Assembly: GCA_001600415.1 (NCBI GenBank)
Contig: BCJX01000003.1
Span: 2,418,761 to 2,482,760, forward strand
Length of the DNA: 64,000 nucleotides
Direction: 5' to 3'
From: Pascua guehoae
Taxonomy: Eukaryota > Basidiomycota > Tremellomycetes > Trichosporonales > Trichosporonaceae
The notes under the pieces: model-generated
What the model was told of the DNA's origin: nothing
Databases searched by the model: none
The model's input: only the letters and a program-made list of their open reading frames with translations
Part shown: one piece after another, positions 1 to 11,056 of the stretch
Layout: every line of letters starts with the position of its first letter
Position numbering within the stretch: the stretch's first letter is position 1
Translations under genes and position numbers: made by a program

Positions 1-1164
1 AGCCGAACACTGCCCACCTTTATCGTCCGATCATTGACTCTTTTGGCACACACCATACGGTACCCCTCTCCGCTCTATACTCACAGTGGAAGGAGATGGC
101 GGCCACGCTGAAGCCACTATGACCCCTGTTTGACAACACCGAGGCGTCCTGCCATGTAACTGTTTTGGCCAGCTCGGCTTCGTCACGTACCAGCTCGGTC
201 CTCTGCGCGGCCCTTGTGACTGGTGTCCACCCTGGTACCCATGACAGAGAGTTCAGGGGCCAGGTGAACGACCCTCGATCTCGCCGTGGGCCGCGCCGAG
301 CGACCCTTCTGAACACTGTTCAAACGGGTGGCCTCATGACAAACGGACCCATTGTCCGTGGTCCATGGGGTGGCGTTTGACCAGTTCCACTTCCTTACTG
401 CCGCAGCCAGCCCCGGTTTGTCTCCTGTTTGAGCCCCCACAGCACTCGTGCAGAGCCCGAAAGCCTATCTCGTTGACGAGGATGCTTATCGCTGTTAACG
501 CTCACGCCCGAAAGGCCTGACTAAATGGGATTTCGATACGAAAGTTGCAGAATGCCTTGAGAGAGGACACCGCTTGCTGACCAGGGCAGGTGCTCGCAAA
601 ACGCCACCTACGAGGCCACGAGGGCCTCCTTCCGGTCTTTGGCACACTGTACACAGCACATTGTTTTGACCATGGCATCAGTTCCCCCTTCCCGACGCTT
701 TTGGCATGCTGCTGATAGAGTTGAGTCTCAGACCCGAGTCTCGGACATGAGTCTCGGACATGAGTCTCGGACATACCCGCCAACACCCAGCACTGAAGTG
801 AGCTCCACAACAATCATATGCAGATCATGCAGCTCAGGCACACGCAGCAATCGCTTATTTATGTTTGTTTGTTCTTCCAAAAATACCCGTCCACTACATG
901 AACGCATGCCCTGGTCGGTCGTGCTAACAACATGACAGCGGCGGGATACGTGTACGGGATCGACGTCATGCGTCATTGTTTTTGCTGTGCGCAGTCTCCG
1001 GCGTTGCAGTGCGATGAAGTAAGCTGAAAGGGTAACGGCTAAAGACTACTAATCAGCACAGCGGGGGTGCCTCCCTGCTTGGGTCGCTGCTGACTTGGGC
1101 CGTATCATTTATCCCAAAGACCCGCCTGCACTACTACCGGATCCTCTTCCTGACACGCTTGCTA
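1..1164. other. Gene-free left edge
   Basis: I see no convincing gene. Only short open frames without family resemblance are present. A small tandem repeat lies at 736-774. The stretch immediately before 1165 should hold the first half of the transporter that follows if that gene were whole, and it does not. Confidence 0.5.
736..774. repeat. 13-nt tandem repeat, three copies
   Basis: The unit GAGTCTCGGACAT occurs three times head to tail without mismatch. It is a simple minisatellite in non-coding sequence. Confidence 0.9.
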
Positions 1165-2302
1165 CGCTCCTCACTGCTCCGCTGCTGTACTGGCGATTGG
1201 ACAACAAGCCCGCCGAAGCGCGCTTCCTCACACCTGATGAGCGAAAGGCGGCCATTGAGCTACTGCGCGATAACAACACGGGTATAGAGACCAAGGAGGT
1301 CAAGTGGGACCAGGTGCTGGAGACTCTCGTCTCACCAGCCATCGGGCTATACTTTCTCATCGCCATTTGCACGAACAGCAGTACGTGGATGGCTGCGTGC
1401 CGGGGGACAAGCTGACTCCTTAGCGACACAGATCCCGTCCACTTTGGGCCCGCTTCTGATCAAGAGGTACGAACCTGTCATCCGAAACTGCTGACACTTG
1501 CAGCTTTGGCTTCAACGCCCGCCAGACGCTCTTGCTCAACATCCCCTTTGGGTTTGTGCACTTCACAGTCTGCATCGGAGGCTGCGCTTTGGCGGCCAAG
1601 CTACAGAAGAAGGACTATGTGTACATCTCCTTCCTCGTCCCTGCGGTCATGGGCTCGTGCCTCCTGTACGGACTGAACCGCAACGAGACACCATCGGGGC
1701 TTTTGGTGTACGATGGCCCGCTTTTGTTCGGGTACTCCTGCCTTGGGTTCCTAAACGTGCGTCCCCTCTCAACATCGACGGGTGGTGCTGTGCTGACACT
1801 GCCTCAGGGCTGTCTCCCTTTGTTCTACTCGTGGCTTGCGGCCAACACGGGCGAGTACACGAAAAAATCGCTCGCCATCTCGATCTGTCAAGCCGGCGCC
1901 GCAACGGGCAACATATTCTCCCCACTTCTCTTCAAGACTGGCGCGCCAGAGTACCACAAGGGGTTGGGCGGCATGATGGGCATTCTCGTCGCGTGGATTG
2001 TTCTAAATGCTGGACTCGTTGTACTTCTGGCGTTCATGAACAAGCGCAAGGAAAAGGAGCGCGTCGCCCATGGCAAACCTGCCAAAATTGCAAACTCGTC
2101 CATGGCAAACCAGTACCGAGCCACCCAGGAGGGTTTGTGTGAGCAGGCATTCTTCGATTTGACTGATCACCCGGCGCGTATCCGTCAATCTCACCCCACG
2201 CAAGCGCTGACGTGGTGTAGAACGACGAGTTCGTGTATACGCTTTGAGGACGTCTCCATTTCTGCGTCGGTGGTATTGTTTGATAAAAAGGGTACAGGTT
2301 GA
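1165..2302 (+). pseudogene. 5'-truncated MFS transporter, allantoate permease (Dal5) family
   Basis: Only the second half of a Dal5-type anion:cation symporter is recognisable. It holds the cytoplasmic loop (ARFLTPDERKAAIELLRDN), then about six membrane segments including GFNARQTLLLNIPFGF, WLAANTGEYTKKS and GNIFSPLLFK. Exons can be joined in phase as 1165-1380, 1424-1466, 1504-1756 and 1808 onward, so splicing of this half looks intact. The first six membrane segments are absent upstream: similarity stops abruptly near 1165 and what precedes it is unrelated. The 3' end is uncertain, because the frame runs on to a stop at 2302 but an expected short tail ending EFVYTL lies in another frame near 2220-2250. 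I infer a rearrangement remnant. A complete family member is about 500 residues. Plasma-membrane transport of allantoate, nicotinate or similar anions would be the family role. Confidence 0.7.
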
Positions 2303-2343
2303 TGTTGAGTAATGCTTATGGATCTAATGTTGTTCGCTTGCAT

Positions 2344-2892
2344 TCATTTCCGAGGCCATCGTAGAATGTTGCGAGCCACACAAGTCGGGGCGATGTAGCC
2401 CATCGCCACGGAATTGCGGAAAATATCATCCTGATTGGCGTTATCATTGGCAGAGCCGAAGTCGCCAGCAGTCGCCGCACAGACAGACAGGGTCAAACTA
2501 CTGTACAGTAGTCTTGGGTCCACTTGTAGTGGGTACACGTCAGGCGCAGTCGCCATGTCGCGCAGCAGAGTCATCGTCCTGGCACTATTTCCTATGATGG
2601 CTTCCTCCAGGCATCTGGCGGCGCCACTAAATCCCAATGTGCCTAATCTTTGCCCGCTGTTGATCGCGGCTATCGTCAACTGGAAAGATAACCTGCTTCG
2701 CCCGAGATCGATTCGCGTGGGGCCAGCCGAATGACCTAGCCAAAACCCCAACACTCCGGGCCGAGAGACAAAGCGGGGAGAGAACGCATGTTGGCACTGC
2801 TGAGAGTGAATGAATGCCACGAGATTATTGTCGTAGTGGGGTACGCCGTTTGGAGCCCACATCCGCCGTTGGATTGGTGGCGAAGCTTGCAT
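2344..2892 (-). pseudogene. Possible remnant of a fungal transcription factor C-terminus
   Basis: A 182-codon open frame on the minus strand contains a helical stretch (AARCLEEAIIGNSARTMTLL followed by RDMATAPDVYP) that resembles the C-terminal helices of fungal-specific transcription factors. There is no zinc cluster and no clear start or partner exon. It sits beside a truncated transporter, so it may be another fragment of the same decayed accessory locus. The call rests on style of sequence only and could be chance. Confidence 0.2.
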
Positions 2893-3240
2893 CTAGCTTC
2901 GCTCGATCACCACTCCAGAGCAACTTGATATTGGTACGTCCCCACGCCAGACGTTACAACAACCTTCGAAGTGTCAAGAACACGCTCACTGCCATGTGAT
3001 GTGAAGAATACCACGGTGCACTGCCTTCTATCCCTGCACCAGATATCGCCTACAATTCAATACGTTCCAGTTTAGACCCTCTGAGGCGCTTCCGTTGCAT
3101 TCGGGAGAACCATTACAATGGTCTCCCAAGAATGGTGTTCATGTTTGAGTCCAGCGGCCCTCGCCGCCGCTAGAGATATTTACATTTCTGTTCCCCCGTT
3201 TTCTTCGTAAAGTATGGACGAAGAGTGTCCGTGGACAGTC

Positions 3241-3304
3241 GCCAGACCGAGGGGTTGACTAGCACTGTAAGCCAGACCGAGGGGCTGACTAGCACTGTAA
3301 GCCA
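3241..3304. repeat. 30-nt tandem duplication
   Basis: Two adjacent 30-nt copies beginning GCCAGACCGAGGGG differ at one base (T versus C) and are followed by the first four bases of a third copy. It is non-coding and looks recent. Confidence 0.9.
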
Positions 3305-4346
3305 AGGCTTGAATGTGGTATAAGTTCTCAGCGTATGTCCGATCCAGACGACTCATCCCGGGTAAATGCACTTGGGGAGACTCGTGGCAAGTGTCTCTTA
3401 TCAAAACCAGCGACGCTAGTGACGTCAAAAGCTTCTGTGGGGCTTAGTGGATTCCAGCATTCACATCGACACATCAAAGTTACGATTCCTCATGATGCCC
3501 TCGGCACTACAGAACGAGCCTAACATCGCTTGAAGAACGTAACCGTGTGGGTACCCACTTCCTTGCGATATCCTCCATGTCTCGCGCCGGTCTTCGAATA
3601 AGCGACGATAGTCAACGCGGGTTTGGCGGAGACACTAGAACATGCTGTGTATTGTCATTTATTCCTACTATACTAAACTACACACTAAATCCTCCAATGC
3701 CTTGTGTTGTTCCGGCGCGGAGCGCTAATGAACACGATCTGGTCATAGAAGCGTCATAGGGCCCGTCAGATTCTCCGATATTCAGTTCTCACTCTCATTG
3801 GTATGGTCATTCTGTTCTTCGGTTACGGTCCGCAGTTGGGGGCCGATTGTCCATGATCAAGTTCAAGAGTGGTTATCTGTGCGTGGGGACATCTACAATC
3901 ACCTTTTCTCTAGCTAGTCAAAGGAGAAAAGCACCGGGCTGACTTCCACCCCGTGGTTCCCCGGACGGTAGCTTACAGACTGACATCAGCTAGCCAGCTT
4001 GGCAGCCTGACCAACGCCCCTCGTTTGTCGCTAGGAGTACACGTGTGGTGCCCCTAGTGAATCTCAATGTTCCCGACTAGCAGTCCATACGTTGCACAAT
4101 CTTCAGAACACTCTGCCGAGCACTGAAGCTGAAGTTTACAGCTCGCTCAATGACATGTATCTCGACGACCATCCTGTTCAAGAACGGTATCCACGACATG
4201 TCCACGACGTGCCCATGAGTGTTATCTGATCGTTCTCAAGGATAACCTCGTCTTGACGCACGTTGAAGAGGACGGAAAGGTATACCCGCCATTTCCTATG
4301 GGCTTTGGTATGTTGAGTCCTTCCTGGAGCTCGTCCCAGAAAGACA

Positions 4347-4351
4347 TATAA
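4347..4351 (+). promoter_or_regulatory. TATA-like box before the secreted-protein gene
   Basis: TATAA within CATATAAGG lies about 95 nt before the start codon of the small secreted protein and is followed by a CA-rich leader. This is a plausible core promoter, judged by motif and spacing only. Confidence 0.4.
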
Positions 4352-4443
4352 GGACGACGGCGAGGCTGTCCCAAAAGTCAACTCACAACACAATCCCCCT
4401 CTCCCACAACATCACCAACCCCACAGTCAACCACCTGCTCAAC

Positions 4444-4937
4444 ATGCGCTTCACCGCCGTTCTCGTCGCCCTCTCGCTTGCCGCCGCTCGTGAGTGTCGT
4501 CTACTGCCACGGGCACCTGTTGTCTCTCCCACAACCCCCTATTACCTCCGATGTTATCACCCAACCTCTCTCCTTTCTCTACTTTTACCTCCCAAAACTG
4601 CAGCGCAAGTAATAGCTAACAATCCAGCCGCGGTCGCTGCCCCCGGGCGCATTGAGGCCCGCGACAAGCCCCTCCCGGACATCCCCGACCAGTGCTACCC
4701 CGTCTGCCTCCCCAACGCCGGCCCGCTCATCACCTGCTACAACAGCCTTCCTGACGACATCGAGCCCTGCCGCCCTCTCTGTGATGTGAGTGGCGCCACG
4801 TCCCCCCCCCCCCTCTTGACAGCGAGGAACTTACACCACAGGCGGCGATCTACTCGGACGTCATCAAGTGCCTCCAGTGCGCCCCCGCGCTCAACGACTA
4901 CGTCCACCAGCTCGAGGAGGGCTGCGCGAACGCCTAA
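4444..4937 (+). CDS. Small secreted cysteine-rich protein
   Basis: Exons 4444-4489, 4628-4785 and 4842-4937 join in phase and give about 100 residues. A clear signal peptide opens the protein (MRFTAVLVALSLAAA, then PAVAAPG), so secretion is expected. The mature part has eight cysteines spaced C-x3-C-x9-C-x10-C-x3-C-x10-C-x2-C-x15-C, suggesting four disulfides. The count and outer spacings recall CFEM modules, but the central C-x-C of CFEM is C-x3-C here, so I do not assign that family. Introns are 138 and 56 nt with CTAAC before the first acceptor. A TATA-like box lies 95 nt upstream. The role is unknown; surface protein, effector-like or cell-wall protein are all possible. The gene stands alone, with more than 1 kb of non-coding sequence on both sides. 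Confidence 0.75.
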
Positions 4938-6150
4938 GAGCGCTTCAAGCTGCAGAAGGGCAGCCAGATTATATAGGTAGAAGGAAGAATGGGAATGAAT
5001 AACATGAGGCGAAATTACCGTTGCCAACAAGGTTGCCACTCCGGTATCAAAACGTCTGCTGAAAGAAACATTCCTTCAACCCAGCAGGGTCAGGAAGCTG
5101 GAGTTTCTTGCTCGACATTAGCCACGTAAAAGCGTTGGATGTGCCGAAGGGTCACACTGGGCTGGGGCATCTACGAGTGCGATTCTAACCGAAAGATCAT
5201 AATAATAACAATACTAAGTGGATAAGAAACCATTGCACATACACGTTCCTCACCACCCTACGCTGGGTTAGCTCTTTCGTCTCACAACTGCCAGTTGACG
5301 GGATATGCACCGCAAACCGTGTGCCATGACAGTCTCTGGGAGAGGCTTGACGCTGCCTGCTTCAACCAAACATCTGTACAGGTGTAAGGTTCTGAGAAGG
5401 TTCGGAGATTCTTGCCTATTAAATCCCTTCCAGAGCTTCACGGCTACGTCCAAATTGCCTAAGCGGAAAACCGACGACCTCTGGGCGAGGGCGGTTTCAT
5501 GCCTGGATCGGACTCCAGAGTTGCAGATGTCAAAGGGCAGCAGAGCGGGAAAGCACTCTGTGGCTGCAACTGTGACGTCTCGTGGGAGGTCCCAGGAGAG
5601 ATGGAGACGCAGGCTATGTCGTGTGTTCGAATCCGCTTCAAGCCATGTTGTGTGTTATTCGCGTCTGTCAGGGTGAACCTCCCCCAAGCACCCCTCCGCG
5701 CCATGAGGAACACAGGGGTTATCTTTTCGTTAGCTGCATGCAGTTTCTTTGCTTCTTTTTGTTCCTTTGCGTGTATGATACGGGCAGTTGTATACGCTGG
5801 GCGTGAGGTCGATGGTGGAATGTTGGATGCGGGTAAACCAGGCCAAAGGACTTCGGGATGCAATTCCGGCTTTGGTAGCTCCGGTGGATGAGGCTCGGTC
5901 AGGACCGCTCCATTGCCTTGCCCCCCACTTACGGCCACGGACATGGAGGACACGAGTTCCAGAGTGGAGGTGGTCTCACTCCATTAACAAGCTCGCTCAT
6001 CGTCTCGCACGCTATCCGACACTTGGTCTCGTATTCATCCACAACACCACTGGTCTCGGCGCTAGTGTTCGACTTGTCCCCATCTCCTCTCTAGCGACCT
6101 CATCTGTGCATCCAGCAGCTAGATTCTGGAAAACATAACATCTCGGCACC
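4938..6150. other. Gene-free interval
   Basis: No coding exon is supported. A minus-strand open frame covers 5459-5953 but has no family resemblance. Around 5622 there is a B-box-like GTTCGAATCC that does not fold into a tRNA. Confidence 0.45.
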
Positions 6151-8189
6151 ATGGTCGACTTTGAGGTGGACAACCTGACAGTCGGGCTCTTGACCCTGCT
6201 CACAATCCTCCTCTTCTACCTGCGCTTCTTTGGGCCGTCGCCGCTCGTCCATCCGCTCCTCCTCAGTCGCCAGTCGGATGTGTCGGCCGTCCGCCAGCCA
6301 GGCGAGACGGGCACGTACCGCGCCTTCGCGACGAGCCACGGCGCGCCCCTCCAGGTCCGCCCGGCGGGGCAGCTCAAGACGATCGCCGACGTCGTCAACG
6401 TGCCCCCGCCCAACAAGATGCCGGGCAAGCCCGTGCCGGTGCCCACCCAGCGGTATATTCTGCACACGCCGGTGAGTAGAGGGCGACTGGGACCGGGACA
6501 GGCTCTAGCAAGCGGCCGGTCGCGTGAGCGCGTCTCAACTCGCACGTCCTTTGTGTCTGCACTGTGGACCGATGCTGACCCACAGCTCACCAACGCTGCC
6601 CTCCGCGAGATTGCCCGCCTCGTCCCACTCGGCCTCCGCGCCCTCTTCCCCGCCCAGATGGGCACCGCAGCCTCGCCCCGCGGCGTGCTCGCCCTTCTCC
6701 CGCCCCAGGCCTCGCTCCCGCTTCTCCTCCTGTCGCTCACTTCGCGCCCGTCGTCGCCGCTCGTCGTCCTCCGCCGCCGCGACCAGCTCGCTACAGCCCT
6801 GACCAACACGGCTCACCCGTCCCCCGGGCTGCTCGTCATCCACGAGTCTGCCTTCCCCGAGGCCGTGGAGCAGGACCTCGCGGCGCTGCGCGCCATTGGG
6901 GCTGGCGTCATTATCGTCAGCGACCCCGAGCGCAAGCAGGCTGCCCTCGCAAAGAAGGCAGAGGCCGCGGGCGTCCCCGTCAAGTGGTGGGAGGACATCT
7001 GGGTTGCCGGAGAGAATGCCCCTGCTGGTCCGTCCGAGCCGGTCGAGTACTCGGACATCCACAGCTACTTTTACACCGACGCCGGGGTCGTCACCGCCTC
7101 CCACATGGTGTGTGCCCTTGTTTCTCGGAGCTTATAGTTGTTCTGGCGTAACTGACACACCAGAACATGACGGCTGGAATTGCTGGCCTCCTCTCAATGT
7201 TCCCCGCCGACAAGCGCCCGACCGGCCGCGACGTTGTTGGCAGCACGCTCCGCCTCGACACGCCGTTCGGCATGGCCCTCGCGCTCGGCGCGGTCTGGAG
7301 CGGCGCTGGGTTCCGTCTGATTGCGCCCGCGCAGGTCAGCTGGGACGACTACTGCGACCCTGTCGGCGAGCTCGACGCGCTCGAGGACAGCGAGCCCGAG
7401 CAGCCTTTGCCAACAGTTCTCTTCATGTGCGTACAATCCTTGCTCGCTCACCTCGGTTCTTGGGTTCCTGCCTGCCCTTTACCTTTACACCTTTCCTACC
7501 ACGCTCTCTGCTCTCTTTCCGCAACTAACGCCCAGGGACCCCGCGTACCACATTGCACTCGTGGCCCGCCTCCACGCCGCGTTCCTCAGCAACCCTCTCG
7601 GCTCATGGGCCGCGCGCCACACGCTCAACTACCTCCGCGCGGGCGTCGTCTCGCGTGGCGGCTGGTTCGACACCCTCGTGTGGCGAAGCGTGCGCGAAGC
7701 GGCCCCAGTGGCCGAGTCGCTCCGTGCCGTCGTCGTCGTTGGTCGTAAGTGTCCCCTGTGCAGCTGACCACACACGGAAGCAAGACATCAGCTGACACTA
7801 CAGCCACGTCGGTTGAGATTCTCGGCCCATCGCACGCATTCCTCGGCCTGCCCCTCACGCGCGCGTACACGTCGCCGCTCTCGGCCGGCCCAATCTTCGC
7901 CTCGCACTTCTACGACATCCAGGGCCCCGTGCCCGACTTGTGGGCGGCGCCCAAGAGCCGCACGCCAGGACACACTGGCGCCCCAGCGTCCAACGTCGAG
8001 GTCATCCTCAAGGGACCCCTCACGGAGCCCGCAGACGAGGGAGCCCCGCTTCGTGGAAAGATCTGGGCGCGCGGTCCCGCCGTCCTCGACCCCAAGGGCG
8101 ATTGGGTCGAGCTCCCAGACGAGGCGAGTGTGGCTACAAACGGCACGTTTGTTGTGCACCCCAGCGAGGCAAATGCGGTCAAGGCGTAG
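6151..8189 (+). CDS. Long-chain acyl-CoA synthetase-like protein, probably catalytically dead
   Basis: Five exons (6151-6471, 6586-7107, 7164-7426, 7536-7744, 7804-8189) join in phase to give about 566 residues. The start has a hydrophobic anchor (LTVGLLTLLTILLFYLRFF), then the fungal LACS signature region (QSDVSAVRQPGETGTYRAF) and an AMP-binding fold. Two motifs are missing. Where the adenylate-forming P-loop YTSGTTGxPKG should be, the protein reads YFYTDAGVVTASHMNMTAG, with no GTTG or Lys. It also ends soon after IWARGPAVLD, so the C-terminal lid domain with its RTGD motif and catalytic lysine is absent. Active fungal synthetases have about 650-700 residues. I infer a membrane-anchored pseudoenzyme that may bind acyl groups or partner a true LACS. 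The first intron (114 nt) has no in-frame stop and could be retained. The gene converges on the GDSL lipase 237 nt away. Confidence 0.75.
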
Positions 8190-8426
8190 GCGCGCGTGCA
8201 GAGAGCTTGTCGCACATAGTGCTGCATGCAGGATATGCTGTGATTATTGTACAACAGTAGCGGCACAGTATAGTGCTCATGTGGACCCTGTCACTGTCCT
8301 CTTACACGCCTCAGTCTCGGCTTCGTACGTACGGTTGACGCCTCCTGCTCCTGCTGTGAGCTGATATTCTTCACATCTCCTTCAGCTCACCATGTCTCGA
8401 GGCACAGATGTCCACAGGTCCAGAAA

Positions 8427-10106
8427 TCACAACTGCCCAACACGGATCCTGTCGTCTTCCTCAAGACACCTCACGTAGATCTCGTCCTCCCACGAGATTG
8501 GTGTGGCCTTTTCCATCTGCAATGTGAGCTAACTTATGTCCCACTCGTGGCAGCTCACCATTGTCAACGTCAAGCGGTTCCACATTCCCGCCCCGAGCCT
8601 GCGGTGCGCGGCCTCAGAAGGATGGAAGCAATCCACGGACGACACCGCTTGGATAGGGTAGTTTGCCAAATCGATCGCTGTTCCTGGTTGCCTGCGTGTT
8701 GGTCTCCAGATATCGCCCATCGAAGCTTACCAAATGGCTGCAAACCCAGGGTCGTCCTCGTCGTCCCACTGACGGATGAGTTCGAGTACAGCCTGGTCGT
8801 ATGCGTCGCTTAGGTCGTCCATTCGTGCTCGGGTGTAGTCGCCTACTGGGCCAGGGAGGAGAGCGCAGGAGCATTCGAGTGGGAGGTTTGGGACAGGGAC
8901 TGAGGGGGGGAGAAAGGGGCCTTGACTGAGAGGTTAGCAGCTGACCGCGATCTTCACCTCACCAGTAGGGCTCGTTGTGAATCAGCTTGTAAATGGCAGA
9001 TACGCGGAAGAGTCCGACTGCGAGCTGTGAGTCTATACTTCTCTTGCGTTGCAGGAGTTCCTCACCAATGTTGACGATCAGTTTCGCTGGTTGTTAGTTT
9101 TGCCGACAAGAGAAACTCGCAGTAGACTCACGAACATGGTTGCGCACCACTTGCACCGCGTCCCGGATACCCTTGGCAAACTCTTCAGGCGTACCCGGCC
9201 CTAAAGGGATGTCGGCTATGGTTAGTCAGATCGCGGGGAAATGCTCACATGACAGGCAGAAAGCACACTGGTGGGTCAGCACCGCTCTGTTGTTCGCACT
9301 CGACCCACGATATCATTTGCCCCAATGCCAATGTTGAGAAACGCCCAGCCGTCCTCCTTCTCCATCTCCTCATATGTCGGCATCAGGTAATCTGCTGTCA
9401 GCCTGTTGTCAACATGACTGTTGTACTCACCTGTGACCTGGGTGAGGAGAGCGGACGCCACGCTTCCGCTAATGGCGGCGTTCAGCCTGTCCTCGTCCGA
9501 GTGTGGCATGCACACTCCCACCCCAATGGCACTTCCGCATGTGACGGGGAGGTGGCTCCCAGTAGACGCCCCAGAGACGTTGCGGTAATGGCCAATAAGT
9601 CTTGGCAGCGTCACGGCGCCCTTGTCGCCGCCGATTGCGTATGACACGCCCCGGTATTCCTGAACGGGCGAAATGGGCGCTGGTGTCAGAGGCATTATCA
9701 CTTGAGACTCACAGAGAACAGTCTGGACTTCTGGTGAATGCTCGTAGCTGGCGCCAAGTCTTCCCTCGCCACTCTCACTTCCTTCCTCGGTTTCGCCCCA
9801 GTGCCATATCCCACCCACCCGCTTGTCCTTGGCCAGAAACGCTGCGGTGATCGAGTCACCGAGTGCCATGACGACGGTAAAGTCATCGGGACGTCTGAGG
9901 TCAGCTCTCTATGGGACAAGAATAGCTGAAACCCACACGTCGTCTGCAGATACTGGGGGAGGCCGTTTGCGGAGAGTCGGGCACTTGAACATCTCATCGT
10001 GGCGAACGAAACGGCCTGGAAGGGGAGGAGGCGGGACGGGAGGGTAGGGCCACTCTGGTGCTGCAAGAGCCAACACAGAAAAGAGTAGAAGCTGGAAAAT
10101 GAGCAT
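8427..10106 (-). CDS. Secreted GDSL-type phospholipase B-like lipase
   Basis: Eleven exons on the minus strand join in phase to 426 residues: 9937-10106, 9713-9894, 9431-9679, 9309-9391, 9249-9267, 9132-9215, 9066-9086, 8963-9017, 8731-8925, 8559-8691 and 8427-8516. A signal peptide (MLIFQLLLFSVLALAAPEW) is followed by the nucleophile block VVMALGDSITAAF, the GANDICAFC block (catalytic Asn) and DCFHPSEAAH carrying the Asp and His of the triad. All SGNH/GDSL blocks of the animal PLB1-like fungal family are present, so an active extracellular or ER lipase hydrolysing phospholipid acyl esters is likely. The ten introns are only 33-48 nt, and two exons are 19 and 21 nt. The gene is divergent from the GFA protein 355 nt away and convergent with the acyl-CoA synthetase-like gene. 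Individual small-exon borders are less certain than the gene call. Confidence 0.85.
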
Positions 10107-10461
10107 GGTGGTGTGAATGGTGAGAAAGGATGATGAGAAATGAAGAGAAGGAGATGAGGAAGGAAGATGAGGAAGGCGAGAAGGGGGACGGATGGTGGCG
10201 CCAAACAAATCCAGACTGTGGGGGGCGTGGGGTCTCCAGAATCACGCACGCCGGCCACATGGTTTACCCTGAAGTGCCAATCACAATGCTGATCTTCTGC
10301 GTCGGCGATGGTGGACAATTGCGGTGATTCTGAGCGGTTCAGAACACCAGCAACGGTGGTGTTTGGATGGGAAGATCACTCCTGCACCCTTCTGTTCCTC
10401 TCGCCTGCCGGTCTTGCCCGCCATAACTTACCGCAACCACCTGACATTTGCTCACGTCACC
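10107..10461. promoter_or_regulatory. Divergent promoter between GDSL lipase and GFA protein
   Basis: The 355-nt spacer is purine-rich on the plus strand just upstream of the lipase start (long GA-rich tract 10120-10190), which is the pyrimidine-rich leader of the lipase. It must serve both genes. No specific operator was recognised. Confidence 0.4.
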
Positions 10462-11056
10462 ATGTCCAAGAACGAGACCATCGTGGGCTGCTGCAACTGT
10501 GGCAAGGTTGAGGTGACCATCCCCACACCTCAGCCTGGGAGCATGAAGCTCTGTCGTGGGTAGTTAGAAGCACGCCGTCAGCTGATGTGGTCTCAGATTG
10601 CGTCGACTGCCGCAAGTTTACAGGTGCAATGTGGGTATCGCCCAGGATTTGGCTCACACCCAGCGCCGCCTACCTCATCCGCCTTCCCACGGCAGACATG
10701 AAGCTCAAGGGAGAAGTGAAGGAGTGGTGGACAGTCGGGGATAGTGGCCAGCGAGCAGCACGGTTCTGGTGCAATGAGTGCGGCTGGTGAGGGCCCGTCT
10801 TTTCCAGAATTGGTTTCTAGGCTGACTGCGAGCAACATTTACGACTATGGCGAGATGGACGGGGACACCCTTGTCGTGCACTCTGGTGGGTTACTCTCTC
10901 GGAGAGGGTCATCGCGGCCAGCATAGGGTGGTGCACTGACGGGCAGGTCTTTTCCCGCCCGGTTCTGTCCCGGCACCGACAAGAGAGGACTTTTGGTGCA
11001 GCACGGAGAGCTGGGAGAAGCCCCACGACGGTTGCGAGGTTCGCGATCGCGGGTAG
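10462..11056 (+). CDS. GFA/CENP-V family zinc protein
   Basis: Exons 10462-10555, 10597-10786, 10833-10885 and 10947-11056 join in phase to 148 residues. The zinc-binding pattern of the GFA fold is complete: CCNCGKVEV near residue 10, CHCVDCRKFTG across the first joint, and CNECGCNIYD across the second. Family members include glutathione-dependent formaldehyde-activating enzyme, which helps form S-hydroxymethylglutathione, but most fungal paralogues have unknown substrates, so I do not assign that activity. The acceptor of intron 2 was chosen to keep the conserved CGCN. An acceptor 12 nt upstream would keep the frame but break the motif. The last exon adds FPPGSVPAPT and ends at 11056; if that intron were retained the protein would stop at 10926. 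Introns are 41-61 nt. Confidence 0.8.

Larger units (their letters stand above)
2303..4443. other. Long gene-poor stretch
   Basis: Apart from the weak minus-strand frame at 2344-2892, nothing codes convincingly here. Base composition is nearer AT/GC balance than in the genes to the right. A 30-nt direct duplication lies at 3241-3300. Confidence 0.5.

Noticed and set aside
1769..2124. Minus-strand frames within the transporter remnant
   Set aside because: They are complements of membrane-helix coding sequence, while the sense strand gives clear Dal5-family motifs.
5575..5650. tRNA-like B box (GTTCGAATCC)
   Set aside because: The T-stem does not pair, no A box or matching acceptor stem lies 60-90 nt upstream, and the minus strand fares no better.
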